Positions 1 to 12,675 of a stretch of DNA of 64,000 bases are shown here, piece after piece (the stretch's first letter is position 1; every line of letters starts with the position of its first letter). The notes beneath the pieces were generated by a model. That model saw only the letters and a program-made list of their open reading frames with translations, searched no databases and was not told the origin of the DNA. Made by a program: the position numbers and the translations under genes. This DNA is from Seriola aureovittata. Taxonomy: Eukaryota; Chordata; Actinopteri; Carangiformes; Carangidae. The DNA is taken from NCBI RefSeq assembly GCF_021018895.1, contig NC_079377.1, forward strand, positions 23,984,501 to 24,048,500, written 5' to 3'.

Positions 1-413
1 ACATGTTTTTTTTTTTTTGTCAGCATAAATCCAGCAGCTCATTTAGACATGGTAATACATACCTCTGGTGACAGCCTTTTGTACCTTGTGCCCTCTCCTG
101 TGATTGCTCCTTTTGACTTCAACACAGCTGGTCTCACAGCACAGCTGCTGTCATTAACCTGTATTTTCCTTTATTTTATCTAACTCCGCTGTGATAATAA
201 AATAGTGATTTTTATCTGCACCCCAGCAACCGGGTGACGACCGCTGATAGACACAGTATTTATGAGGCGCAGCCAGATTTCATTCTTGCTCTGTTGTCTG
301 ACAAAGAAACAGGGGACTATGTCGTCAGTTTGGCAGCATTACAACACAGTGTGGGTGATCACAGGGAGCAGGAGGGGGCTGCACAGAGGTTCAGACCATC
401 TCCCTCGCTTTTG

Positions 414-452
<39 letters not shown>

Positions 453-1400
453 CTTTCTGTGTATGTATGATAAGAAACAAATGAAATGCATCAGTAAAAA
501 TTAATTTCAAGTCAAATTTAAGTCTGTAAAGTAACACAGTGATATTCACAAATGCGTCAGAGATGCAAGCTCCTCGAGCAAAAATAGAGCCAGTGAGTAA
601 AGATAGTGGAGCAGGGAAAAAGAGCCGCACTCTCCTGACACGCAGCAACTTACTCAGAGCATCTTACAGGCACCAGCAGTCCGTCTTTTTCTGTCTTCAT
701 CCAAAAACACCAGGTTAAAGGAGGTCGCACTGTGCACGTCTTCTCATTGGAGATAGACTTGTGGGTGTGATGACAATATTTCGTCTAGTAGAATCACTGA
801 TTTATCGTCACAGCAGTGTAGCCACCAGAAATTCAAAAGAGCATCTTCACGCCCTCAGAGCACCGACTGCACTTATTCATGAAACGGTCTTTACATTAAC
901 TTTTGCCTGTTGCTTCTGAATTTCACCTGTTTGTGTTGAGGTCGTTGCGACTGGGCTACGAGGCCTTGCACTTCAAAAGGTCCTGAGCAGCATGAAATGA
1001 AGTAATTACAACATATTGTAATTGTGTTTATGCAGAAGTCAGAACAAAGACCTCTTAAGGAGAATGTAGCCAAGTGTGTACATCCCGCTCGTAAGTAAAA
1101 CACTCATTACGCCTGATCAAAGTATAACCGGCGGAGGGGGGGGGGGCTGAGAGAGTGGGAGGAGAGATGCAAGGATGATGCAAGTACCGCCTTTCATTTG
1201 CTTAAGGGACAACAGCAAAGACAAAGTGCCCTGTCCTAATGTCATCATCATCACAGTGTGAGGGAGACGGAGGAGAAAACAGAGTGAAAGAGTCTGCCAC
1301 AGGAAAAAAGTTTGCATCCAGGCAACGGCAAGGAGGGTGTGAAGAGTTCACATACAAACAAAACAAAAAAACGCTATCACACTGTAGTTGTTTCAAAGGA
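1..1400. other. No gene identified
   Basis: Non-coding sequence with one CT microsatellite. Short open frames here are not supported by composition or motifs. Confidence 0.6.
413..450. repeat. (CT)n microsatellite
   Basis: Nearly uninterrupted CT dinucleotides, 38 bases. Confidence 0.95.
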
Positions 1401-1886
1401 GTTTTAAAGATCCATATTTTACCCCTTTACCCTGTGTTTTATTTGAAGTGTTGATCCATGAGAAGATATATCTGTGGTTTTAAGAAGCAAAAAACATCTC
1501 AGTGTAGTTTCACATCTCCTCTCTCAGGCTTCTCTCTGGAGCTCTAGTAACAACAGGTCAGTGAGCCAATCAGAAGAGAGGAGGCTCTGAGCCTCTCTTC
1601 TGATTGGCTGACTGTTTTCTGAGTGATCCAGTAAAAATATAGCAGATTTCAGGTAAAAACACTCAGAGAAACCAAATCCTGCAAGGTTTGGATGGTGGGT
1701 CCAGGTGGGCGGGGCTTGGTGACTGCTTTGTTGTGACATCACAAAGTTACAGGAAGTCCTGACGGCTGGTTTTAAGGCTCAGTTTCTGAATACAGGCTGT
1801 GTGCATTTCTCTGTGGACTGAGGCTTTGATACTTTCACAGTATTAATATAGAAGCTAGAGCTGATCTATAATCACACTACACATGG
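1401..1886 (+). repeat. Teleost interspersed repeat, longer copy
   Basis: The block ends with a 150-200-base segment (GTGACATCACAAAGTT... to ...ACACATGG) that recurs at about 34,690-34,901 with roughly 90% identity by eye. I recognise the rest as typical of a widespread fish repeat, with AATCAGAAGAGAGGAGGCTC and TTTGATACTTTCACAGTATT motifs. It contains a strong internal palindrome at 1564-1609. No coding capacity was seen, so it is probably a non-autonomous DNA element. Confidence 0.65.
1564..1609. repeat. Hairpin: 18-bp perfect inverted repeat
   Basis: agccaatcagaagagagg (1564-1581) is the exact reverse complement of 1592-1609, with a 10-base loop. It lies within the interspersed repeat and may be part of its structure. 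Confidence 0.9.
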
Positions 1887-2316
1887 ACACAGACCTTTAC
1901 ACTGCTGGTATTGTTATTTGTTTTTAGCTATATAGAAGTGTACATGTTTTGTTTTTTATTTTTATGAGGAGTCTGGGGTGTATTAGGAAAGGACTCATGT
2001 CTTCACGTTCCCATGACGACCAGCAAATTATCAGACAATATCACTGACTCGTTAATATGAAGACCAAAGCCGTCCCCTGTCGTTGTCCCTGCAGTTTCAG
2101 CTCAGTTTAGCGCACTCTCGTCCCAGCTGCTCAGCTGTGTCGTAACACATGGTGATGTACTCTTGTTCAACGTGAGTTCAATGTGTTCTCTCTGAGGTCT
2201 GGTTTATTCGTATGTATGTCAAGACTACACATCGTTGAGATGGTCACTGTGTTAGATTAGGAGATCATAGTCAGAAATCCCTGTCCTGACTTGCCCCAGA
2301 GAAGTACTACTGACTG

Positions 2317-2317
2317 T

Positions 2318-2362
<45 letters not shown>
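2317..2362. repeat. (CA)n(TA)n microsatellite
   Basis: A CA run passes directly into a TA run. Confidence 0.95.
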
Positions 2363-2365
<3 letters not shown>

Positions 2366-2624
2366 GTTTGAACAGGCCACTTCATTATATCAGGCCCTGA
2401 GGAAGGTCTGACCACAGGTTAATAAGACAGGGGACCATGTTATGCTCGAGTTTCTTTGCATGTATGCGTGCACCTGTTGTTTACTTGCTCTGTGCTTGAG
2501 GGCCCTTTTCAACCTAATACAGTCTTTAACCCTTTACTAACTTTAACCGTTGACCTTCAAGCAGGCGAGGACCAAACAAAACGTCCTTTCAACGGCCCTC
2601 ACAAAGACAGAGATACAAGAGCAA

Positions 2625-2644
2625 GTGTGTGTGTGTGTGTGTGT
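2625..2644. repeat. (TG)n microsatellite
   Basis: Short TG run, with more TG repeats just downstream. Confidence 0.9.
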
Positions 2645-3007
2645 TAGTGTGTGTGAGTGCCTCATGCTGGGAGGTATGTAACTGCTCCCTCCAGCAACCA
2701 TACAACCTGCACTGATGCACTGAAAAGAGACACACACACACACCTTGACACACTTGTCTGCAGGGTCTCTGCTGCCTCTCACTGCTGCTGGAAGGTCTGA
2801 TAAAGCTCTGCAGAAACTAAGATGGATGCACAGGAAGTGTAAAACTCACGAGTGTTATTGTCTGCACAGTCTCCTTCACCTGCTGTAACGAATCCCCGAA
2901 CATGAGGGACGATTGAGTCTCTGCAGCTCGAACTACAGCAAAGATAATGGAGCATGTTTTTATATTGAGGTGACACATGGCTGCACAGACGCCTTAAACC
3001 TTTACAG

Positions 3008-3038
<31 letters not shown>

Positions 3039-3047
3039 CGTGTGTGT
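3008..3047. repeat. (TA)n(TG)n microsatellite
   Basis: TA repeats pass into TG repeats with one CG interruption. Confidence 0.9.
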
Positions 3048-6000
3048 TTGCATGTTGCCAGTGTTGTGTGAGTCTGTCTTTAGTGTCTGTCAGGGTGTGT
3101 GTGCGCTCTTGTGCATCTTCATCGGAGTTTGTTGAAAAAAAAAAAATGCAAATCCGTGTCGCAACGGCGCCAGTCACTGATAAAAACCGCCAACATTTCC
3201 ATCCGCCGTTATTTATCTCCTCTTTATTTCTGTCCTCCATCGACGAACGACTGCAGCCCGTTTCATCTGTTCTGTCGGAGTCCTGGCAGGAGGGAGGGAG
3301 GGGATGAACAGAGAGAGAAAAGCAAGAAAAGGGCACGCAGTGAGACAACAGCCAGAAAAAGAGGGATGTTGGAGATGTTCAATTAAGCTTCCCTTTATTC
3401 CAGGCGCCCACTGGTTCGTTAATCTAGTGGAGATAAATATTATACAGCATTAGCTCCATTCATCCTGCAAAATCAATTCTCTCTTTCCCGTCCTTTCTCT
3501 CTCCAGCCCCCCACCACCACCCCACCCCACCCTCCCCTCACTTCTCTCTCACTTATTCAGCCTAACAGGAAAAAGAAAGTGCCCGAGAAAATAAATGGCT
3601 GCCTCTATAATAAGTGGTCTTAATGCAGATGAATGGTGCTGGATCTCAGAGCAGTGAAGCCTCTCACCCGTCTGCCACCCAGTTTCATTTAGCTCCATAA
3701 TAAACAGCGAGCCAGACTGAAAGCGAGTCTCCCGCTGCTTCAGTCTTTTAATCTATTTATCCCCCCCCCCCCACTGTTGTCTGGAGCCGAGGCCACTGCC
3801 CACTGCGGACTGGATAGGAATCAGCGTGCTCATGGCGATTAGAAGGTTAATACACAAAAATAACCAAATAAACGCTAATTATGGATCAAAACCACGAAAG
3901 TCTACGAAGCCAGGTTATCGGCGCGCCCCCGCGCCCCCGACCCGGTTTCCATCGCAGCCCGACCAAACATCGTCTATCCCTGCAGGTGGTGGCCCTACAG
4001 CGAGAAGTGAAGCCGGCGTTGTACCGGACAGCCGGAGCTGAGCCGGAACACATTGCTCTCGATTTCACCAGTCGACCTCCATTCCGACCTTCACCTGTGG
4101 TCATGAGCTTTAGGAAGTGACCGAAAGAATGAGATCATGGATCATCATGGACCGAAATGAGTTTCCTCCGCAGGGTGGCTGGGCTCAGCCTGACGGCGTG
4201 GGGGAGGGGCTCTGACATCCCCAAGGGAAAACTCCTTCCATTGTTTCATTCATATTAAAGCCTGTTGCTGTGATAAGACAATGATAGGAACTTTTATGTT
4301 CTCACTTGTTTGCTACCTCGGCTAAAATATTACATCCATGGCGAAAACTGGAGTTTCAAAATGGAAAGCTGGTGAGCAACAGGAAGAATTAAAAAAAATA
4401 AAGAGAATCAAGAGGAAGGTGAGAGGAAGACACTTTCACACAGAAGATGCCCAGACACACTCGCATCTTCAGCTTTTAATAGAGGTGAAAACACACCCCA
4501 CACATTTTCTTCACGAGTTGCAGGTGTTTTTCAAATACCAGAGCGGCGAGGTGTTTGTATTCAGATAGTGACTGAGAGCAAAACAGATTTAAAAGTTCAG
4601 AAAGAAAGTGTGTCACGTGGATTCTGTTGGGAGTGAAGTGCTAAATCTCTCAAAAGATTTCTCTGGTATTTTATCCAGATCAGAGTTTTCCCACCACACC
4701 TGGCTCCTTAAAAAATACCTCAGTGTAATTGACTGCATAATACTACTAACTAAACTATTATATACTGTATATATATACTAGATACTAATATACCTGCAAG
4801 TGCAGGGGAGTTCTGAAGAAAAGGAAAGGAAACGTGAGCCGCAGATGTCAAGAATAGTGAGGCCTGCGGTTGTTTAGAAAGGGTTAGAAAGGAGCCTTTT
4901 ATTCTCGTCCCTGCTGAAAACGGATGATTGTCCATTATCCAGTAATAGCAGGGACACGCTCTGATTACAGCTGCCATGCAGGGATGATCACATCCTGGTC
5001 GGTAACTGTAGTTTTCTGAGGTAAACCGATCCCAACATTTTCTCAAGACGTGCCTGAGCTGTGAGAGATGTTTGTGACGAGCACGTGTGAACATATGGAA
5101 CGTTTGTATGTGAACGCAACACCCACCCACACAGATTCACCTGCATGGCGAGTCAACACACCTGTTCTGCAACTTCCTGTCAGTCAAATGCTGTTGTGTG
5201 ATTTTTTTTTTTCGCTACATATAAATATTGATCAAGATAACTGTTTTCCTGACATGGTAAACTCTCTGAAGTGACTAATAATCATCCTCATTTTGAATCC
5301 CCACCGACAGTTTAGTATATTTTTGCATAAAGTAATTTATAATTGGAATAACGAATTAAAATACCAGTAAAGAAATAAAGTGCATTATGTTCTGTATGTA
5401 AAACTCAAGTTGTTGACTTGCAACGAGGACGTGATCCAATCATCTTTTACAGCGTTCGATTGTCCAAATCAATCATTCGGACTAATAATTCATCTTTAAT
5501 GACAACGTGTTTGTTTAATACTCATGCTTTTCATTTCTACGTCACGTGACTCACACAGCTGATCCTGTTTGTTCAGGACCAACTTAACGTCCTGTTTCCA
5601 GACGCGATGGTAAAATCCCACGTCTCCGACACTGATACGGTGACGGTGACGGTGGATACTTATTTACCCATAAACTGTTGGTATATTGTTTGGTTTTTTA
5701 AAAAAAAAAATGTTTTTCTGTGTTTTCATGCTACATTCAGTTTTTTACATTCTTCTCTATGTGCTTTTATGCCTCCAGCAGCAGGACGTGCCCACGGGGG
5801 CAAATAATAAACTAACTTGGCTTGACACAGATCTTCTCCGTTTAGGCAGATCGAATTTCATTGACTCGTTTTCAGTAAACTTAGTTTTAATACAGTCCGT
5901 TCTGAGTTTTGTCTCATTCTATTTTAAACTACACAAAATGCCATTTTTAACTTTTTCTGGTGGGAAATCTTTCAACAGTCGGCACTGAGGTTGATTTAAG

Positions 6001-6549
6001 ACAATATCTTTAGTCTAACTACTTTGCATTAAAACTCTAGCATTTTGTAACTGTTTTAAAAGACGCTGCACAAATACAGTTGTTGTTGTTATTATTATTA
6101 TGATTATTAATAACGAGTGCCCAGACCTTTGCAGAGCAGCAGTGATGTCTGCATGTTTTACAACTGAATTACAATAACAGTCCAATCTGAAGCGCTGAGT
6201 TCCTGACGCTCCTCCGCAGCTCCGCATGAACTGCACGTCTTTGGTTTCGTGCTTTCCAGTCAATTTCAGAAATGGGCCCCAAATCAGAAAAAATTACAAA
6301 GCAATTTGTTGTTTCTCTGTCATCTGCTCAGCGCTTGGCTTACGCTCATGTGCATCTCTGGAGTGTCTTTATAGTCATCACATATTGCATTACACGCAAG
6401 TTGTGATCACTCAAGATTTTTTGTGAATTACAGACTTTAACATGTGAAAACTATAAAGCAATTCGCTTCTCAAATCATTTTAAGAATAGACTGTAAAAGG
6501 ACAAATCATCATATCAGTTGTGCATTGTTGCACTCAGGCACTGTCTAAT

Positions 6550-6550
<1 letters not shown>

Positions 6551-6594
<44 letters not shown>
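6551..6594. repeat. (CA)22 microsatellite
   Basis: Uninterrupted CA run of 44 bases. Confidence 0.97.
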
Positions 6595-6596
<2 letters not shown>

Positions 6597-8591
6597 AAGT
6601 AATTATGAAAAGGAGTCTATTTCAATGCGGGTCAAAAGAATGTCAAGAGCACGTAGCGATCGAACAACAGAGCAAATGTTGAACAACCCTCAAGGATTCA
6701 GATACAGTTTTCATATCTCCAATATGCACTTCGCCTCTCCTCTGCACCTCTGCCTGTTTTTCTACTTGTCCTTCAGCCCCCCCCCCCTTCACTCGCTTGT
6801 GCCGTCTCATTTTCATTCATTTTCTCTCCGTCTTTGTCTTTTCCATTATGCCCCTATTTCTGTTTCCTCTCTAATCTACCTCTCCACCTTTCATTCACCA
6901 CTTCCTAGCTCTTTCCTTTCACCTTTTACAAGCGACTCTCATCATCCTTTCCTCCTTCTTCATCCCTCCTCTTTCATTCCCTTCATGTGGACTCTCCTTG
7001 CATCTCGTCTCTTCGTATTTTCCTCCTCTCTACTTTTTTTTTTTTCTACCCTCCTCCCGCTAAGCAGAGGCTGCACAGTGACTAATTACCCTTGTCAACA
7101 CAACTTTCCATTATTGACACATCAGGCTATGGTAGATGTTGGGTTGCCGCGGGCTACAGTTCTCTCCTCCATTTGCTCCGGAAGGGTCATCTATATACAT
7201 TATGGTTAAATCCTTGCAGGCATTTTCTGCTGTGTTTTGGGACCATTTGCTGAAAAGATGTGTATGTGGTTGTGGGAAGCTGAAGAGGAAGAAGAAGAGG
7301 GATCTTTAGGATCATGTGTTAAAAATGAATAAATAAAATTGATCTGTTGTTAGCCACGTATGACCAGCTTTAGCCTCGTGTAACTGCTATAGTCCTGTCA
7401 CTGAATGAACTCGTTTGCTACAGGTTTCTTCAGATCAGTTTGTTGCACCTACTTTAACTCTATTGCACGATTCTTACATTCAAGCCGCAGCAACTCGACA
7501 TCTGTTTTCCTGAGAGATAAATCCCCGGTGATCCTTTGAAAACCCAGAAGGTCGTTTAGCATCACTCATCGTAGTTTTGAAGACACTTCTGTTCGTCTAG
7601 ATCAAAACACACGCTGTATATTTCACAATAAAAACATTTATTTACCCTTTTTCCTAATCCACAAAAACAGGGCTCATTATGTCCTGTATGGAAATATAGA
7701 ATAATGAATAATGTATGTTATTTAGAAAAATATAACTAATTAGAAATGAAGTTTTTTTTTTTGGGTCACAGTTACAGTTTGGGAAGCAGATTAAAAATCT
7801 GTGGAATAATCTTTTCCGGCCAGTACTTGGGCCACATGCTTGTTTTCTTCTGGCCCATATATACAGTATGATTATACGACGCTTCTTCTACATCTGGACC
7901 AATTCTGGTGCACACACACAGAAAGTCTTCCAGCTGTCAGTCAACAGCCAGATGTGGAAGTTTATGGGCCAGACATACCGTACGTTGGGTCAGAGGTTTC
8001 ATTACGCTACCTTGGGAAGGTGTTTGATTGCCACTGAGCTTTAGCCACAACAGCCTGGTTTTAATTCACTTAGATTAACAAATAGAACTAAAACATGAGA
8101 GTCAACATTCACTGTCCGTCATGGGTCACACCCACTCCCCTCTCTGGTGTCTCCCCTGCGACGGGGGCCATGTTGGGCTGACCAATAACAACCTGTGAAG
8201 ATAGAAAGGAGAGTCTTTAAGGATTCTCAGGAACCTTCGGACCCACGATAACGTGCTGTTAGAACTGAGAGGTTGTTTACGTCTCAGAGAAACTGAGGCG
8301 GTGCTACGTGACTTGAAGGTAAATGATAAGACATGAAAAGGTGCAAACCTCTGCGCGGGACACATTTGCTTTTCTCGGGGCCAGTGTTTTTTGATTGACT
8401 CCGCAGTCATTAACCCAGATGTTGATGCCAAGTGAGTTTGTGGGGCTGTTAATACCTGATTACAGTTTGGCAGCTGATGACCGCAAACAGCCGCCGTCCT
8501 GTCGACCATTTAGCTGAGAGCAGATTTTCATTTGAATAAAATTCCAGTAATGATTGATGGAAATTATAAAGTTACCTCATCAACTGTGTTT

Positions 8592-8592
8592 T

Positions 8593-8624
<32 letters not shown>

Positions 8625-8648
8625 AATGTGTGTGTGTGTGTGTGTGTG
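8592..8648. repeat. (TA)n(TG)n microsatellite
   Basis: TA run with one G interruption followed by a pure TG run. Confidence 0.95.
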
Positions 8649-9318
8649 CTGTTAATCAAAATTAAACATTTTCTCACCAAGAAAACAAACAACAAAGACC
8701 TGGAGAGCTAACAATAAAGAGAATGGGAGAACAGAAGACAGTTTGACAGAGGTGTAAATGAGAGGTGTAAGTGATGATGAAAGAAATGGAGGCTTTGATG
8801 TCTGTGAAGCACTAGAGACGCCCACAAGAGGCATTTATAATTTTCAGTATTTTTAGCTCTTCTCTAAACGAGTGAAGTTGACTTGTGAGCTCTGCTTTTG
8901 CAGCATTGACCAGATGGAAGACTCTGCAGGCATCTTTTCTTTTTGTTTTTTTTTTATACCGGACCTCTGTCCCGAGGCTGTCGGCCTGTGAGCGGTGGTG
9001 TGTGTCCCGCTCCACGACACACTGCTGATACTTTTGGGGCAGAGTGCAAGAATATCCATCCACAAATTTTGTTTTTTATCGAGGTGCATTTCAACTGAAG
9101 GCTTCCTCCCTCAGGTGGGACTGCAGGCTGCACTGACTTAAATATAAGATACTGTAGGTGTCTGCAGAGGGAGGGGGGGGGGGGTGGAGAGAGGGAGAGA
9201 CCCAGCAGACCCTGTATCTCCACTCTCCATTAACATAGTCAGCAGCTGTGAAAGGGCAGAGCGGAGGCCGCCTGGAGATTTATCAGAATGTCACCGTACA
9301 CCACATTAGCCCTGACAC

Positions 9319-9349
<31 letters not shown>

Positions 9350-9360
9350 ACACACACACA
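9319..9360. repeat. (CA)n microsatellite
   Basis: CA run interrupted once by GA. Confidence 0.95.
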
Positions 9361-9739
9361 TCGGTCGCCACGACACTTGCAACCCTGGTGAAGCCAGGGT
9401 CAAACTGATATGTCAGAAGCAGCCATCTCATTCCTACAAGTCTCACACAGGTCGCACATGACAGCGTGTGTTGGTGCAGGAGTTTCTGAGCGAGTGTGTG
9501 TGTGTGTGTGTGCCGTATGGGACTTTCTGCGTGCGAATGAAGGCGTGTGCTTCCATGTGCATGCAGCCATTTGCATAACTGTGCAGAATTAGTTTTTCTA
9601 TCTGGTGTTTGCTCGACTGAAAGACAAATAGAGGTCTATCTAACACCTGTGTTTCTACTCTGACAGCAACCCTCAGCACATCAAAGACATCTGGCTTTTG
9701 CTCTGCAGCCTTCTTAAATCATTAAAGACCCTCTTTAAT

Positions 9740-9741
<2 letters not shown>

Positions 9742-9770
<29 letters not shown>
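9742..9770. repeat. (CA)n microsatellite
   Basis: Uninterrupted CA run of 29 bases. Confidence 0.95.
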
Positions 9771-9772
<2 letters not shown>

Positions 9773-10963
9773 TTGGCTGCATCAGTGCTTTCAGCAGTGT
9801 CAGTGGCACAATCAGTAATGATGCATAACGTACAACATTTTCTTAAGACACTTTAATTTAAATTTCACATTCAAGGTTCTCAAGCAGCAACCTTTACATG
9901 TGTTCCCTTAATATGTTGACAGACGCAGCTTTTTGCTTTAAAAAGTAATAATCACCAAAAAGGTTTCACGTTCTATTGTAGCAAAGTTTCATTGAGATTA
10001 AAGAGTTAGAAAAAAAAAACCCAAGGAATCTTTGACTTTACTTCATGCCTTGTGTTTTGATTTGCTTTGACGTGTTAAAGCTAATGAGGATGATACACAC
10101 AGGCTGCGATCGGAACAGCAAAGTGTGCCGGCAGACGCATTACAAATCAGTCCTAATTGCAGACAAAGTGGTTTTTCCCACAGTCTGAAGACGGATTTTT
10201 GAGGCTTTTTGTTTGTTATTTTCTGCTAATATGATAAATCAAGCTTCTGTGGATCAGAGCAAACCTCTCAAATTCTGATTGTCTTTGTTTGTGTTGCGCC
10301 TCAAAGGGGATCCGTTTTCACATTTTTACTCTCATGTAGCCAAAACAGATGGAATCTGGACCTGAGAGATACTCGTAGATCTTGACTTAAACTCTTAAAC
10401 ATACAGAGCAAATGTTCCTGAACCAGCCGCTCCGCTGAGCACCACTCCTCTGGCAGCAGTGACACACTACAACATTTTAAATGTGCAGAGCTCCTGGGTC
10501 ATTAAGTGTATGAATTAAAAATGGGACCCGGATTTGAACATATGTTTAACAAAGTATGGTGCAAAGTGAGCTTGACTAAGACGATAAAGCCCCAGAGACA
10601 GCAGAGGAGAGTGCTGTGTAAGTGCTCTGTGATAAAAAACCTGTGTTAGTATGCACTCAGCACGTTCAGGCCACGGGGGGGGGGGGTTAGAGCCCCACTG
10701 ACACGTGCTGACCAGTGCAAGCTGTACCTAACAACCGGCAGCTGCTGCACAGACAGAGCACCTACAGGATGCACACGGTCTGTGATCATATAGAAAGCTG
10801 TGGTCAAAGTTGAGTCAGGACGAAGACAAAAGTTGCATTTTTTCCATAGATATCCCACGATATTTTAGTTTTCTTAGGTTCGTCATCTTCTTCAAGAAAA
10901 CAAAATGCTGTTTTCAAAAGTCTGTATTTCTAAAGATAATAATCTCTTTTTATCTAATAAAGG

Positions 10964-11120
10964 AAGACAAGGAGAGTTTATTTATGTAACACATTTCATA
11001 CATAAAAGCAATTCAGAGTGCTTTGCATAATGCATGACAACATTAAAAAAAGAAACAGCATTAAAAGAAACAGCATTAAAATGATAATGATTACAATGAT
11101 AGATAATTAAAAAGAGTGTA
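10964..11120 (+). repeat. Teleost interspersed repeat (TTTATTTATGTAACACATTT family)
   Basis: The stretch GACAAGG.GAGTTTATTTATGTAACACATTTCATACATAAAAGCAATTCAGAGTGCTTTGCATAA resembles a very common fish repeat in which the same words occur in this order. It is non-coding and ends in A-rich sequence with a short duplication of AGAAACAGCATTAAAA. Confidence 0.6.
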
Positions 11121-12409
11121 AAGCCGAAATACTGAGAAAATTAGATTTATGGGATTAATGAAAAATCAGATACCGAGGCCAAGGCCCCTGTTTTACCTTC
11201 AATATTCTATATACAGGATTATTTCTGCAGCTCTTCCTTCACCTCTGCTTTCCATTTATTCACAAATTGACTTCATCATCTTCGGCATCATCCTTCTTGT
11301 TTTCCCTGCCGCCCATGAGCCATGAATCAGTTGTCGGACGCCGCTCTTATCTTAAATACCTTTATTTTTCTTTCTTTCTTTCTTTCTTTTTAAATCCTAG
11401 GAACAATCTGATTTCGTTTTTTGCGATTTGAGCTTGAACTGTTCACTGTTCACCTGCTGCTCGCTGCATTCTGCCGGAGGAACGGGAGGAAAACCGACGA
11501 CCTGTAATCACATGAAACGCATGGAAATGTAGTGGAAATAAGCCATTTTTTAGCATATAGCCTAAATTACCTATTTTCACTGTGTTCCACAGGCTCAATC
11601 CCAACACTCACGGACTCTGACACTTTGAGATCTGAATGATTCTTTGGGCTCTTTCATACTTTCATACCGACCAGACTTGTTAGCGTTAACCATGAGGTTA
11701 CAGCGGATACCAGGGGATGTCTGCAAGTGTTAACAAAATAAAAATAAAAGGATTCAAAGCCAGAACTGTGTCTGTCCTTTCATGGCATGACGATGAATTC
11801 CAAATGAACTTTTTCATCAGCTCTTATCAGACATTATTTTTATTTTTAGGTTCACAGACGAAGCGAGGGAAGGAACTAAAACAATGTGAAATCTAAAATC
11901 CTAACAAACCTACAACCGTGCGCTCGGTCGTCGTCAGAGTAACGTAATCCGTCACGTTCCTCGCAGCCTCACACAAACCAGATGTAAATAAACTGCAGGC
12001 GATTTGGCTCTTTCATAATTAGCTTGACTAATTGCATTAAGTGGATTTTATTTCCAACAGTGGATACTTCTGTAGTTCTCTTCATTACTCATATTGTAGT
12101 CATCGGTTTATCTGATGTCTCTGCTGATGTGAATGTTTTATTTCTCCCACTCTACATTTACAGTGTGTGAGATATGACACAGCATTACTCACAGCAACTG
12201 TGTCTAGACTCGGCAAGATCCTGTCCGGTCCTCGTAACGTTTTTACAGTGATGCTCCGTAACAAAAACCTTTTCACTGTCGCGCTCTAAATAACCGTCAG
12301 CCGTCTCCTCCTGTCCAACCCGAGCCGGCTCAGATCTTTTCTGTTGCGTCACAGGAAGTAGAAGAGGATCAGTCGGTCTCAGTCCTTTCTGTTCTGGAAG
12401 TGTCTTTTT

Positions 12410-12433
12410 TTGTTGTTGTTGTTGTTGTTGTTG
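12410..12433. repeat. (TTG)n microsatellite
   Basis: Eight trinucleotide units. Confidence 0.95.
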
Positions 12434-12642
12434 TCTTGTTGAGATACGGTTTGGGTGGCAGGCAGCAGCAGAATAGACCGACATCTTTGAGAACAGAAAT
12501 AGAAAATCACAGCCAACCCTGAATCACAGCACTATACAAAATTTAAATCCAGGCCTCCTCGCCCTCCTCCTGCCCTGAGAGGCCGACGCAACTCAATAAT
12601 TCACTATGTCTCAAATAAAATGCTAATAAACTTTCTCTTTTT

Positions 12643-12648
<6 letters not shown>

Positions 12649-12675
<27 letters not shown>
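12649..12675. repeat. (GA)n microsatellite
   Basis: Uninterrupted GA run. Confidence 0.95.

Larger units (their letters stand above)
1890..10960. other. No gene identified; microsatellite-rich
   Basis: This 9-kb stretch holds several long dinucleotide repeats and C/T-rich sequence (6,700-7,070). A CpG-rich patch at about 3,880-4,110 contains a 79-codon frame starting MDQNHESLRSQV that I cannot assign. I see no splice-consistent gene model. Confidence 0.5.

Noticed and set aside
2779..3348. 189-codon minus-strand frame
   Set aside because: Much of it is the translated CA/TG microsatellite (Thr-His repeats); the remainder has no recognisable domain.
6520..7209. 229-codon open frame on the plus strand
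   Set aside because: It starts in a CA microsatellite and runs through C/T-rich sequence giving Ser/Leu/Phe/Pro/His-rich low-complexity peptide; no motif or splice support.
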